NCBI GenBank assembly: GCA_902651635.1
Contig: CACRSC010000053.1
Span: 62,001 to 126,000 of the forward strand
Length of the DNA: 64,000 nt
Reading direction: 5' to 3'
DNA from: Mastigamoeba balamuthi
Lineage: Eukaryota; Evosea; Mastigamoebida; Mastigamoebidae
Program-made: the position numbers and the translations under genes
The notes under the pieces: model-generated
The model's database searches: none
Seen by the model: only the letters and a program-made list of their open reading frames with translations
What the model was told of the DNA's origin: nothing
Shown here: piece after piece, positions 33,801 to 44,353 of the stretch
How positions within the stretch are numbered: the stretch's first letter is position 1
How the letters are laid out: every line of letters begins with the position of its first letter

Positions 33801-34151
33801 GACGGCGCCGTGCACCTGCGCGTGGCCACGGCGTGCGTGCCCGTCACGGAGGACCGCACAGAGGCCGAGCGCCACGCGGACGTCGGCGTCGTCGGGGCCG
33901 TCGCGGCGCAGACGGCGGCGCGGCTGGCGAAGGAGGGCAACTACGAGGCCGCGCAGCTCGAGGCCCGTGCGGCCAAGAAGCTCATCGAGAGGGCCGGCGG
34001 CGACAACGAGGCGGCCTCTGCGTACGCGACGACGGCCGAGGCCATCGACAGCATCGTGCGCAGCGAGAAGGCCAAGGGCGAGAGCAAGGGCAAGCGCAGC
34101 GACGACGCGGCCACGCTGCTCAGCAAGGCCGCCACCAAGAAGATGATGTGA
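30802..34151 (+). CDS. Rab-like GTPase fused to zinc finger and vWFA domain
   Basis: 1,012 residues in two exons, 30802-31491 and 31803-34151. Residues 1-110: unrecognised module; 110-190: Ala/Lys-rich linker. GTPase about 190-350: P-loop GDSGVGKS (199-206), switch [15 protein letters not shown] (247-253), EASSK in place of ETSAK. The G4 motif is LKSD (306-309) where NKxD is expected. No prenylation cysteines, since the protein continues. Then a CxxC...CxxC zinc finger (454-457 and 530-533, CGRC and CEFC) like that of Sec23/Sec24, followed by a vWFA domain with an intact MIDAS (DISGS at 587-591, later TDGMANMG), and a helical C-terminus rich in Lys/Ala. Dictyostelium cpRas proteins join a permuted Ras fold to vWFA (from memory); here the G-domain order is canonical. 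Probably a scaffold in membrane traffic or signalling. Confidence 0.88.
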
Positions 34152-34565
34152 GTCTGAGTGCGCGCGAAGGATGCGGGGTCTCATCCCGCACGATGCAACT
34201 CGACTCGCGCTATGTGTTTACCGTCGACTGCTCTGCTTTGTGTTGTTCGTTAGTGCGAGTTCCGAGAGCGGCACTTCAGGTAGCCACTACCGCGGTCTTG
34301 CTTTGCTGGAGCGCTAGACTGCCGGTCTTCGCTAGCTAGACGCCCAGCTAAATAAGGCAAAGGATGCCTCTGCACAGAAGGATCACTGCCGTTGGCTACA
34401 TCTGATTAGCGTGCTCTGCGGTCAAACGTCGAAAGCAGACAGCAGACAGCAGACAGCGTGGGGACTGCGGTTGTTGTCGTAGTACATGATGGTACATGGT
34501 TTTTGATTTGCTCTCTGAATTCAATGTGACATGAATTGCCCCTGACGCATTGCATGGACCGGTCG
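34152..34565. other. Convergent intergenic spacer
   Basis: Between two gene 3' ends. It holds a short direct repeat, CAGACAG repeated at about 34,438-34,455, and otherwise nothing recognisable. Confidence 0.45.
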
Positions 34566-36415
34566 TTACAGGTTCTGAGACTGGGTGCCCGTGACGTCCT
34601 TCTGAATGACGGACGACGGCTTTGGCGAGCCCTCTACGGGCTTGGTCACCTCCACCTTGGCAGACGCGCCGCAGTCGATGCCGCCCTGCACGTCGCTCTC
34701 GATGACGCTCGCTGACGCGCTGTCCTGAATCCTCACCATCCCCGCCTGCCACACAGCGCACCTCGCCAGCGTGGCGCGCGCCCTGTCCTTGAGCAGCACC
34801 GCGCTGCCCGTCGTGTCGCGGACCTCGACCTCTGACAGGCTGGCGACAGCGTCGCCGCCGACGGCGACGCCCTGGCCGCGCCCCGAGTGCAGAGTCGACG
34901 AGCGCACTGTCAGCCGCGAGTCGCCGTCTGCCTGCGCCTCGGCGACGGTGTGCGCGCAGACGACGCACGAGTCGACGACGAGCTCCGAGCCCCGCGACAC
35001 GCAGACGCCCCACGACGACGACGCGGCGCCGCCGGTGAGCGAGCAGCGCGTGGCGGTGGCGCGGGCGCCGCGCGACGACAGGACACCGACGGCGTCGGTC
35101 GAGACGACGGTCGTATCGAGTACGTGCACCTCCGAGCCGCTGCCGACGGCCGCGAGGCTGGCGGTGGCCGCGCACGCCGACCGGACGTCGCAGGCGGCCA
35201 CGCGGCACGAGGCGCCCGTCTCGACGACGACGGCGCCCTTGGCGCTGTCGACGAACGTGCAGTCGTCGACGGCCATCGTGCCCTTCTCCCTCGCGACGGC
35301 CCCCGCGCTGCACGTGACGAACGCCGAGCGCGAGACGCGCACCGACGCGCCGCCGTGCGAGATGACGCCGGCGACGCGGACCGACTCGAACGACGACGAC
35401 TCGATGACGACCGTCGACGCGGGGCCGCTGCCGAGGACCCCGCCGCCCGTGCTGTCGTGGACCCTGCACGACGAGGCCGCGAACGACGTGCCGCGGCCCG
35501 TCGCGATGACGGCGCTGAGCTCGCCGCAGGGGACGCGCAGGTCGCAGCGCGCGAACGAGCCCGCGGAGCCCTCGCGGAACCACAGCGGCCCGCGGAACGC
35601 GCAGTCCGTGGCCACGACGCCCGAGCCGGCGCCGGTCGCGCGCAGGAGCACAGAGGAGTCAGGGCTGCCGTCGGCGATGCCCCACTTGGCGCGCTCGAGG
35701 CGCACGACCGCGCCCGGGCGGACAGAGACGGCGGGCCTCTCCGGGGAGCGCACGAGCACGGCGACCGCTGTCGACTGCGCCGACGCCCCGACCACCGACA
35801 CGGCGCGCTCGAACACTAGCGGGCCCTCCACGCGGTGCACCCCGACCGGCACGGTCACAACGCCACCCTCGGGGCACTGCGCGATCTCTACGCCGCCGGG
35901 AAAACGCGTTCAGGTCAGGCAAAACCCCCCGAGGCGAAGAGACGAACAAAGCGAACAAAAACATGCACGTGAAAAAGCCGCGCAAATGCTTGGCGTTGTT
36001 GGGGAAGGTCTGTTGGAGGAAGGACCCGAGGAGAGGGCGATAGGGGAGGGGGGAGGGGGGGGGAGCCGCAGGGCGCACCTCTGGCGAGGTCGAAGCCGGC
36101 GCAGAAGTCGAGCGGGGCGATGGTGGCGAAGAGCGGAGACCGCGGGTCGCGGGCCGTCCGCGGACTGCGGGTCAGCGAGAGCGGGCTCTGCTCGCAGGCG
36201 TGGTGTATCGCCTGCACCACCTCGGCGCTGCTGCAGACTGGCGAGCCCTGCTGCTGCCCTGCCGGCGCCGCGCGGAGGGCGCAGGCGGGGCTGCCGGTGG
36301 CCGCGAGGCCCCACGGGGCGGGAGGAGCGAGCGGAGCGGCCGCGGGCGAGCCCAAGACGACCAGAACGCCATACGGCGCTGTCGTGCTGCGCTGGGTGGG
36401 CTGCCTGCTGCGCAT
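34566..36415 (-). CDS. Right-handed parallel beta-helix repeat protein
   Basis: 552 residues. Exons, minus-strand order: 36415-36079 and 35887-34566. Residues 1-110 are proline/alanine-rich and lead to SSAEVVQAIHHAC; exon 2 opens with EIAQCPEGGVVTVPVGVHR, the usual first strand of a pectate-lyase-like fold. About a dozen imperfect coils of 22-24 residues follow, with patterns such as SSCRVHDSTGGGVLGSG and DCTFVDSAKGAVVVETGAS (the Beta_helix/PbH1 type seen in FBXO11 and SHCBP1-like proteins). No signal peptide or F-box is evident. Likely intracellular protein- or glycan-interacting; exact partner unknown. The start codon is the first ATG in frame and could be later. Confidence 0.75.
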
Positions 36416-37222
36416 TGCGGGTACGGGACCGGGAGGAGGTGGTGCCAGTGCGGGAACAGCAAATGAACCTGGCTGCAGGGCGTTTATTGTAAAATAAAGT
36501 AAAACTGACGGACAACCGCTGCGGGGAATGGGGGTTAATGCGGCCTATTGTACCCGCAATGCAGCTGAAAAGTGGGAATGATACACGCCAAACTCCCGAG
36601 AGCTCAGCACAAGTGCGCTCTCTGTTTCTGGGGTCTTACTCGAAGCAGAACTGCAACACAGCGCGTTTTTGGTGCACACGTTAGCAATAAATGCGCGGAA
36701 ATTGGATGAAAATGCGTCGATGGCGAGGAAGGTGCACCGCGAGGACCTCGCAGCGTGTACCTTGGACATGCAACACGGGTGCTAGAGTCGATGGCAATCA
36801 AAATTAAGGGGGTGTCCCCCGTTCCTGCTTTTTGCTTTGTTTTGAAGAGTCCGAGTACAGAGAGAAGAGAGAAAGGGGAGAGAGAGGTCCCAGAACGAGG
36901 AAGAAGGGTGTAGAAGGGGCGGCGCAGTTTCTTGTGACCGTCGTGCCGCCCCTCCGCGCGCCCCCCGGCCTGTCCCGCGGGTCCCCCTCTCGCCGCCCCC
37001 CTTGGGGGAGTCGCGTTCGCTATTGGGGAAGTTGCTTGTTAAATAACAGTCGGGTAGAGTCGCTCTCTGCACAGGTACGCGCCGCACACACAGGGGTCGT
37101 CAGTACGATTCCCGGTCGCCGCGAGTGTATTATTCTTACATTTTTCCCTCCGCTTTCTCGGTACTGTTGCGGACCGCGCGCCCAGGCGGCGGCCCCCGCG
37201 TGCGCGCGCGCGCGCACGCACG
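36416..37222. other. Intergenic spacer
   Basis: No gene recognised. It contains an alternating CG/CA run near 37,199-37,220 (GCGCGCGCGCGCGCACGC) that could adopt Z-DNA, and purine-rich stretches near 36,860-36,910. A tRNA-like T-arm near 37,110 lacks the rest of a cloverleaf. Confidence 0.4.
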
Positions 37223-37489
37223 TCAGCACTGCGCGGCGAAGCCGAGCGGGCGGTCGCTCCTCGGGGGCACGATGACGATGCCGGGGGGCCTGGCCACGGG
37301 CGAGCTGTCGCTGTCGAGGAGCAAATCGACGACAAAGCGCTCCCTGTGCGGCTCGGGGTTCATCGGCGGCGTCCCGGGGCAGACGGCGCTCGGCGACGGC
37401 GAGGGCGAGTGGTCGCGCTCAAAGTGCCGCGCGCACTTGGTCGCCGGCTCGGGGTCCACCAGCAGCTCCCACGCCGTGCGCTTGCCCAT
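37223..37489 (-). CDS. Small hypothetical protein (88 residues)
   Basis: Single-exon frame starting MGKRTAWELLVDPEPATKC and ending DRPLGFAAQC. Codon use is host-like (third-position GC), and the sequence is not low complexity apart from an SPSPSPS run. A hydrophobic patch RFVVDLLLDSDSS sits in the middle. No family recognised, no signal peptide. The frame stays open upstream of the chosen ATG, so the N-terminus could be longer. Confidence 0.42.
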   Translation of the reverse strand: MGKRTAWELLVDPEPATKCARHFERDHSPSPSPSAVCPGTPPMNPEPHRERFVVDLLLDSDSSPVARPPGIVIVPPRSDRPLGFAAQC

Positions 37490-38198
37490 TGGTCGAGGAC
37501 GAGGAGAGGAGGAGCGAGACGGAGGCCGCGAGGGGGGGAAGGGGGTGGGGGGTGGGGGGCAAACGGGGTCCCTTCGGTTGATTGAGGGGGGCGGGGGCTG
37601 CACTGTGTTCCTGTGTTGTTGTTTGTTACTGTAGAAAATTGTGCGTTTTTGAACTTTTGGGTGCGGGGGGGCGCAAAAAAAAAACACAGCGCGCCCTGTG
37701 CTGACATCACACAGTGCTGCTTTTTTATATCATGCAGAGACCGCAGCTGTTGGGCTCACCAAAGGGCGCTCTGGCGCTGCCGTGGCACCCCCGGGCACGC
37801 GCCCCACCAGCGCTGTCTCCCGGCCCAACAGGGGCACAGAGGCAGTTGATGTCGGGTCACCCCGCTATGGGGTTGTGGGGGTACCGAATCTGCAAGTCAC
37901 AAACATCCACCAATCCAAACCGCACACGTCGGCACTTACCCGCACCCCACGCCGGGTATCCGCGCTCGCGTGCTCGGGGGTCTGCGGCACCACTGCGAAC
38001 ACTGCGAAAACTGCCCGTCGTCGTATTGCACAGGCGCCTTCCTTGTCGGGGCGCGCCGTTTTTCACTGCACATACTCCCTCACGTATTGAAAAACTCGAA
38101 TTAAAACACAACACAACTCATCTCGGTGCAACTAACTCGGGGGCGAATTAGCGCCCCCGCGGGGACAGCAGCCCGCCAGCCGTGGGGGGGCCCGCTCC
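37490..38198. other. Intergenic spacer
   Basis: No gene recognised. G-runs at 37,530-37,560 and an A-run at 37,675-37,684 are the only features of note. Confidence 0.4.
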
Positions 38199-38606
38199 TC
38201 AGCAGCACGTCGAGCCCAGGAGCCCCACGCTCCACGCCTCGGGCGCGCCAGAGTGCCCCAGCGCCGCGGCCGCGTCGGCGAGCGCGCCGGGGCTCAGCGC
38301 CACGTCATACGAATCCAAAATCAGCGGCGAGACCGCGCCGACGGGGTCCGGCAGCGGCGCGACCCGCGCGAGCCTCGGGGGCCCGTCGGGCACCGCCAGG
38401 CCGCGCGGCCCTCGCGCGTCGAGCGGCCCCGGGCGCAGCGCAGCGCACAGGCAGCCCTGTGCGGGTCTTTCGAGATCGCAGTTGCCCGATCGAGAGACGC
38501 CCGGGCTCCCTGCGGCTACTGACGGGCCCTGGGCGGCAGCGGCGGCAGGGGAGCACTCGTGGCAGCTCTGCGGGCCAGCCTCGTGGTGGTGGAACGCGCG
38601 GGACAT
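38199..38606 (-). CDS. Hypothetical protein ending in a double cysteine (135 residues)
   Basis: Single-exon frame starting MSRAFHHHEAGPQSCHECSP. The N-terminal half has clustered His/Cys (HHH, CHEC, CDLE...CLC), which could bind a metal. The C-terminal half reads like a folded domain (SPLILDSYDVALSPGALADA). It ends STCC, the kind of terminus that Rab geranylgeranyl transferase can modify, though no GTPase domain is present. No family recognised. Codon use is host-like. Confidence 0.4.
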   Translation of the reverse strand: MSRAFHHHEAGPQSCHECSPAAAAAQGPSVAAGSPGVSRSGNCDLERPAQGCLCAALRPGPLDARGPRGLAVPDGPPRLARVAPLPDPVGAVSPLILDSYDVALSPGALADAAAALGHSGAPEAWSVGLLGSTCC

Positions 38607-39214
38607 CGGCGGGGGACGAGGAGTGTCAAGAGAGGGGCACACAGAGGGCGGCGCGAGAGAGAGAGGGGAAGGAAATGATGGCGTGGAATTCGATGGGTCC
38701 AGCCCAGCGAGGAAACGAAGACGGCCGGCGTGTTCGCTTGACGTGCAGCCGATTGGTCTTTCTTGGGCGTCGCTTTCGCTCGGGTTCGCCTTGCTCCGGG
38801 GAATTCCTGGGTAATTCCATGGCAATGTGGCTTTGTCACATTTCTGGCGCAATGCCCGCGCCGCCGGACGGGCCCGCGGGAATCGAGGCGAGGACCCACG
38901 GCCTGGCAGCCGAGTGGCGCGGTGTCTTGGCCTCCTCCCCCCGGCGTGAGGGGGCGCGAGGATAGCGCCCCAGGCCACCCACACCGAGTCAATTGATAGC
39001 ACGTGTATTTTGCAAACCTCGTTTCAGAGGTTGTTTTTCGCAGTTCGCCAACCTGCGGTGGCCTCTCGGTGGTGTCGCACTGCGTGCCCTCATACCGCGC
39101 ACACCGACCCAAGGCCGGCCCCCCTCCGCGGAGGTGCCCGGTTGTCCCGTTTCCTGTCTCGAGGCAGATATTCCCCGTTCCGCAGATCCCCGCGCACCGG
39201 CGAAATCGCCCGCC
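38607..39214. other. Intergenic spacer
   Basis: No supported gene. It separates two divergent transcription units and so should hold both promoters. TCAATTGA occurs at 38989-38996. Confidence 0.4.
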
Positions 39215-40149
39215 ATGGAGCCCACCGCCCACCCCGCTCTCCCCCTGCTGCTGGCCCTGGCCCTGGCCACCCTCTCCGCCCTCCCCGCCCTCGCCTCGGA
39301 CGAGCCCCCCAAGCTTCCCGTGCCCCTGCAGGCTCGCCTCTCGCTCGTCGCCCGCGCGGGCGGCGTCGCCGTCGTCAACGCGACGTCATCGCACGCGCTG
39401 GCGCGCCGCAGGGGCCGCGTGGACACGCGCGTCGACGTGGCGCGCGCGTACACGCGCTGCGCGACCGTCGTGGCGCTCGAGGACGGCGACGTGACGTACG
39501 CGGTGACGTGGGACGACGCCACCATGCGCGGGGGCGCGTGCAACGCGAGCAAGGGGCGCGCCGAGGACCACGTCGAGGCGATGCGCGGCGAGGCGCTGTG
39601 GGAGCTCTGCCACTGGACGCTGGCCGCGGGCGTGACGTGGAGGGGCGTAGCCGCCGACGTGTACTCGACCACCGCGTGCGACGGCGGCGGCCGCGTGACG
39701 AGCGACGCCTCGGTGGTGGCCGCCTCGGTGAGCTGTCCTCTTACTCTCTAGACGTCATCCACTCTCGCGCTCTCTCCCGGCTGCCTGTCGCCAACGCACG
39801 CTGACCGAGGGCTGCGCAGGTGATCTACGCGGCTGGCACGGCCAGGCTGCTCGGGGGCAACGGGACCATCTCGGTCAAGGGCGTCTCGCTGCCCTTCGGC
39901 GTCGAGGTGCTCTTGTGGGACGAGCGCGAGCCCGCGGACAGCGTGTTCGACGTGCCCAAGCCTTGCGCCACTGCCGCGAAGAAGTTCAACTACACCGTCG
40001 TGGCCATCGCGTGCTTCTGCTGCGCAGGTGTCCTCATCACAGGGGGCATCTTCGCCGTTGCCTACTGGGTCAACTGGCGCTCGACCAAGAGGTCCACGGG
40101 CTACAAGCCGGTCAACCTCGACACGGGCATCACAACCCCGTACCTCTGA
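39215..40149 (+). CDS. Type I membrane protein, unknown family
   Basis: 280 residues. Exons 39215-39727 and 39820-40149 (92-nt intron). Starts with a clear signal peptide (HPALPLLLALALATLSALPA, cleavage near LASD), a lumenal or extracellular domain with several cysteines (residues about 28-230), a membrane span (YTVVAIACFCCAGVLITGGI, continuing to WVNW) and a short basic tail with GYKPVNL, a tyrosine motif of the YxxPhi type that could direct endosomal sorting. Alternation of strands suggests a beta sandwich. No family recognised. Confidence 0.72.
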
Positions 40150-40263
40150 ACAAATTGCAATTGACTCCACGGACGTGAAACCTCGGCCTCCAAAGGGAAG
40201 CCTCTCATTGAATAGCACTCGTGTGTATAGCAATGCACACAATAGCATCACCTTTCTTACACC

Positions 40264-41215
40264 TCAGCCCCATCTGAGTGGCGGGCTGGGAGACCACGTG
40301 GCCTCGGATGGGGTGGCAACGGCATCCTCTTTGCCGGCCCAGCCCTGTACCGCCGGTGCCTCGTACGCGTGGGCCAGAATCCTCAGGCAGCGCTCGACCT
40401 CTGGCGTCTGGGCCGTCTGCGGGCCTGTGAATCCCGGCAGCGTGTGGTCCGTGTCTGGGACCAACTGCGTCTTCGTGAACGACAGGCGGCACGTGAATCC
40501 GTTGACGCGAAGGAACGGAGATTTCTGGTTCGGATCGGATTCGTCGGACCCAGAGGAGGAGCTCTCAAAGGCCTCTGTGGGGCACCCTGCTCTCAGCCTC
40601 GCCAGCTCTGTCACGGCATGCACTCTGTGCTCTGCGAACTGCAGCCTCCACAGGACCCTTCGGTGAAATTTCAATTCATCTGAATCTGCCTGAATCTGAT
40701 TGGATTCATACCGTGGCTCGCGCTCAGAGCTGCTGTTGATGAGATCGCCGATCATCCGACGTGCGGACTCTCCCTGCTGGCTGTTGTCCGGTACGGTGTT
40801 GCGCCACTGGAACTCTGTCCGCGCGATGGTGTTGTCGTCCAGAACCAGTATGTACCCCAGCATCCTCCTTCTGATTCCGAGAATTATGGCACGTCTGAAT
40901 CTTCTCTGTGCGCAGATACTTGTGCGATGTCTGTGGGAATTCCTGCCACGTGTTGACCTCATCGTTGATTTCGAGAACTACGCCCCTCCTCGTGTTCCCG
41001 TGGCGCCCGCCGATGAAGGACTCCACTGGTTGGCCCAGGGAGATAGTGGCCAGGCCCGTGGGGGTTGGGAACGTGGCCGAGAGGTAGAGGTGGAGCACAG
41101 TGCTGGTCGGGGTGCCCTTAGTCTTCCCGGAATTTGGGGACAGGGAGGAGGGGCCCGGCAGGGGATAGGCTCCGAGCTCATCCTGAAGGAGAGCTGCCCT
41201 GTGCGACCTGAGGGG
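40264..41215 (-). CDS. Hypothetical protein, gene model uncertain
   Basis: The 3' part (40264-40962) is a firm 230-codon frame with RMLGYILVLDDNTIARTEF and later LWRLQFAEHRVHAVTELA, an acidic SSSSGSDESD stretch and a Cys-containing segment. Upstream, another frame reads SATFPTPTGLATISLGQPVE and VLEINDEVNTWQEFPQ. The two can be joined in frame only by removing a 25-nt GT...AG segment near 40,925-40,950, shorter than any other intron here, so a frameshift is also possible. The 5' end was not resolved. No family recognised. Confidence 0.35.
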
Positions 41216-41676
41216 CAGTCAACCAGGAGAAGTCAGTTGATCCGCACATTCCGAGGTTTAATTCCAAATAGTTAAGATACTTCGACACAGATTTTTCCTG
41301 ATTGGCCTTCCCTGTGTGGACAGGGTCATTGGTGCAGTGTAGAATTTGCCAGATTGGAAAAACTATTTATTCTGTCATGTACTTTTCCGTCTTCTTTGGA
41401 TTCAATGCGATGAGGTTCTTGGATTGTGCGGCACGCCAGGATTGAGAACCGGGCGACCAAGCGCAGGAGAGGGTCTGCCGGGGCAAGCCTGCAATAGTAG
41501 CGGTTAAATTATACCCAATATGGATTGCTAGACAAATGCAGTGCACATAATCTCGGGTGCACCAGGAGATTTGCGGGATAGCCACCGACATAAATCTGCC
41601 CTTTAGTCGAAAGCAGCCTGTTTCATTTTCGTTATTTACACTGCACCTGTTGTTCCCTGCGATCGGCACTGCTGCC
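41216..41676. other. Intergenic spacer
   Basis: No gene recognised; AT content is higher than in surrounding genes. Confidence 0.45.
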
Positions 41677-42801
41677 ATGTGGTCTCGTGCAATCGCCACC
41701 CTGCTGCTGGTCTCCGCGGCCTCTGTCGTCGCGCGCGATCACGTGGCTGCCTTCCACTCGGAGCTCAACGGGGCGTCTGTCCTCCGTCGCTGCCAGGGCA
41801 CCTGTGCGCACTAAAAAAAACACACCACGTTTTTCTACCGAGTTTTGGAGCATGCTGACGCGTCCCCCCCGCCTGTGTGCTCGGTGCAGTGTATGTCTCG
41901 CCCATGAGCATCTGGGGCAAGATCGACAGGACGTGGTTCCTGACGTCGCCGCTGGACACGGCGCAGGCGTCCGACGCCACCGCCATCTCGATCAAGTCGC
42001 CCGAGTACCCCGTCAAGTACCTCTGCTGGGACGGCGTCAGCACCCTCAAGCTCTTCGCCGCCGCCGATGGCAATGTCACGCAGGTACACGAATGAGAGTC
42101 GATTTTTCCCGGGTTTCTGAACAGTTCTCTCCCGCCACTTGCAGTGCACGTTCAACAAGGTCGCCGGCCTCGCCAACGCCGCCCACTTCTCGCTGAAGCA
42201 GGGGAACAAGTACGTGACGATGCTGAGCACGCTCAGCGGCCCGTGCAGCGCGTCGTCGTACGGGTGCACGAACTCGGTCGGCCTCGTCGAGAACCCCAAC
42301 GCTACTCTGGCTACGTGGGATATCAACGAGCCCACGCTGGTCTTCTCGCCCGGGAACACGTCCATCTACGGGTGGGTGCAGCCCTGCTCGTTCCACAACG
42401 GCCCCTCGGACATCTGGAGCGCCAAGTTCTGGAGCAACAGCGCCCTCTGGGTCCTCGAGACCGGGCTGGACGGCAGCAACGACGCCGTGTCGGTCCGCCT
42501 GAACCAGGTAGGGTCCTCGATCTACATGGCCAACGACAACGGTGCGTTCCGTGCGCTCCACTGCGCGGGCAGGGAGTCGGACTGCTCGTTCCACATGATC
42601 AGCAGCGTCCCCGGCAACGTCTACCTCGAGCACAAGGCGTCGGGCACGCGTAGCAAGCTCGTCAGGACCAGCCCGCACCTGCCGCTCCCCTGCTCGGTGT
42701 CTACGACCAACGCCTACCCGCTGCACTTCGCCAATGGCGACGTGACCGACTACTACTTTGATGTCAGGAAGGATGTCGCTGTCGTCGCAGCCTCCGACTG
42801 A
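41677..42801 (+). CDS. Secreted protein, possible AbfB-like beta-trefoil fold
   Basis: 325 residues. Exons 41677-41803, 41890-42083, 42145-42801. Begins with a signal peptide (IATLLLVSAASVVARD). The mature part has motifs that recall the arabinofuranosidase-B (AbfB) carbohydrate-binding trefoil: FLTSPLD, then IKSPEYPVKYLCWDG, then a second round near HFSLKQGNKYVTML and a third near YLEHKASG. No catalytic domain is present. A secreted carbohydrate-binding protein is an inference; the resemblance is weak. Ends with a soluble tail (VRKDVAVVAASD), so secretion or lysosomal delivery is likely. Confidence 0.65.
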
Positions 42802-43234
42802 GGCAAACGCTCAGTGTGGTCCGTGTGGTGTGTGCGGTCTCATTGCCCCCCGACCACCCAAGCCCCAAGCGAGCAACGCAATGAAACACTAGTCTGATGG
42901 GACAGTTGGTGTGCGCTGTACATTTGAACAAGCGGAGCTGAGTTGCGCATCATTCGACTACGTGTTCGCGCCTGTCTGTCTCTTCGGATTAACTCAAGTT
43001 ACTCGTGCTGCGGTTATTACACCGGCGCTTTCTGCGCTGCAACAACATTTTCAAGTAGCCACACAACCACGAGCTCGGGGACCACTGAAGACGATACAGC
43101 TGAAATGACAAATGACAATAGCTTTGGAACCAAGCTGTTGTTTCTGTGCTCCCTTTTCTGAGTTCACGCCTGCTGCGACCCCCTCGGTGGTCGACGAGAG
43201 GGGGCGAGTGGACCATGCCCACTACGGATCCGAT
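42802..43234. other. Convergent intergenic spacer
   Basis: Between two gene 3' ends; no gene recognised. Confidence 0.45.
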
Positions 43235-44078
43235 TTAGGCCGTCAGGATGCAGACGCCGCCGGCCCTCTTGATCTTGTCCTCGGCGCGCTTGGTGAAGAG
43301 CTTGGCCATCACGATGATGGGCTGGGTGGGGAGGTGGCCCTTGCCCAGAACCTTGAAGTAGCCCTTCTTGGTCACGTCGACGACGGGGACGGGATCGCCC
43401 TCCTTCCAGTTCTTGCGGATGGTCTCAGGGACGAGGCTCCACAGAGCGTCGATGTTGGTCGACGGCCGCCAGAACTTGTTGATCTTGTAGTGGAAGTGGC
43501 GCATGCCGACCTTGCCGAAGTACCCGGGGTGGCTGTGTATCGGGAAAAGCATCTCATTAATCACCCGCACTGCAGCACAGGGGCGAAACAGAGAGGGGCC
43601 CTCTACGTACTACTTGTCGAGCAGGGTCCTGTGGTGGTGGAAGCCACCGGCGTTACCGCGGCCACCCTGGTGCTTACGGTGCTTGACTGTGCGGCGGAGC
43701 AGCGCGCGCGCGCAGGTGCGTTAGGGGCGAGGGCTCTTCTTGGCTACACGCGCGCCCCCCAGGAGCAGCGGCGGGACCACAGAGATATCAAAGATATCGC
43801 AGCACGCCGTCTCCGTCCGCCGCCGCGAGGGAGGGGCACAGCGCGTGCGGGTGGGGGGAGGGGAAGGCGCTGGGGGACTCACTGATGCGACCGCAACCCA
43901 TGGTCACGTGACCGCGGAGCTTGCGGGTGTTCCTCAGGCGGGTCGTCTGTCAGGGGAAGAGAGGGCCCATCCGTCAGCGAGAGCGAGGCGCACACACACA
44001 GGGCGGGGGGGGTGTCCGCGCGCGGAGGGAGAGGAAGGGAGGTGGGGGGCGAGGGGGACGGGGAGGGCTTCGCACCAT
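43235..44078 (-). CDS. RPL27A: 60S ribosomal protein L27a (uL15)
   Basis: 146 residues (148 in human). Exons, minus-strand order: 44078-44076, 43946-43883, 43686-43611, 43532-43235. Exon 1 is just the ATG. The spliced protein shows the uL15 signature [44 protein letters not shown], then [17 protein letters not shown] and [16 protein letters not shown]. An intron directly after the start codon is common in eukaryotic ribosomal-protein genes. The 5' leader on the minus strand is pyrimidine-rich (CTTTTCTTTTCGTTCTTTG). Confidence 0.95.
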
Positions 44079-44353
44079 CTTGCTAGCGGCGAGACAAAGG
44101 ACGAGGGGAGCAAAGAACGAAAAGAAAAGGGCGCAACATAGAAAAAAAACAGAGACCCGCGCACCGATTGACATCACCCACGTCAACAGCAGCGCGCCTT
44201 TTCGCTCCCCGATCGGTCAAAAGGGTGTTTTTCATTTTCCCGATGCGCTGAAGATATCCACCACAAGATATTTGGCTGCCCAATTGTGGCGAACGCTTAA
44301 AAATAGACGCCGGGCTCCCTGTCGCCCGGCCGCGCACGCGCGGCACCCCAGCG
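44079..44353. promoter_or_regulatory. Bidirectional promoter region, RPL27A / cyclase-like gene
   Basis: 275 bases between two divergent ATGs. On the RPL27A side a long pyrimidine tract precedes the start. On the other side TTAAAAATAG (about 44,297) is a TATA-like element 48 bases before the ATG. Assignment of the elements is inference. Confidence 0.4.

Noticed and set aside
31970-34339. A 789-codon alternative frame over the Rab-vWFA gene
   Set aside because: Arginine-rich, no domains; the other frame carries GTPase, zinc finger and vWFA motifs.
37085-37135. tRNA suggested by a T-arm-like GTACGATTCCCGG
   Set aside because: No matching D-arm, anticodon stem or acceptor stem.
40925-40950. 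A firm 25-nt intron in the hypothetical gene at 40264-41215
   Set aside because: It restores frame but is shorter than any other intron here; a frameshift or other exon structure is equally possible.
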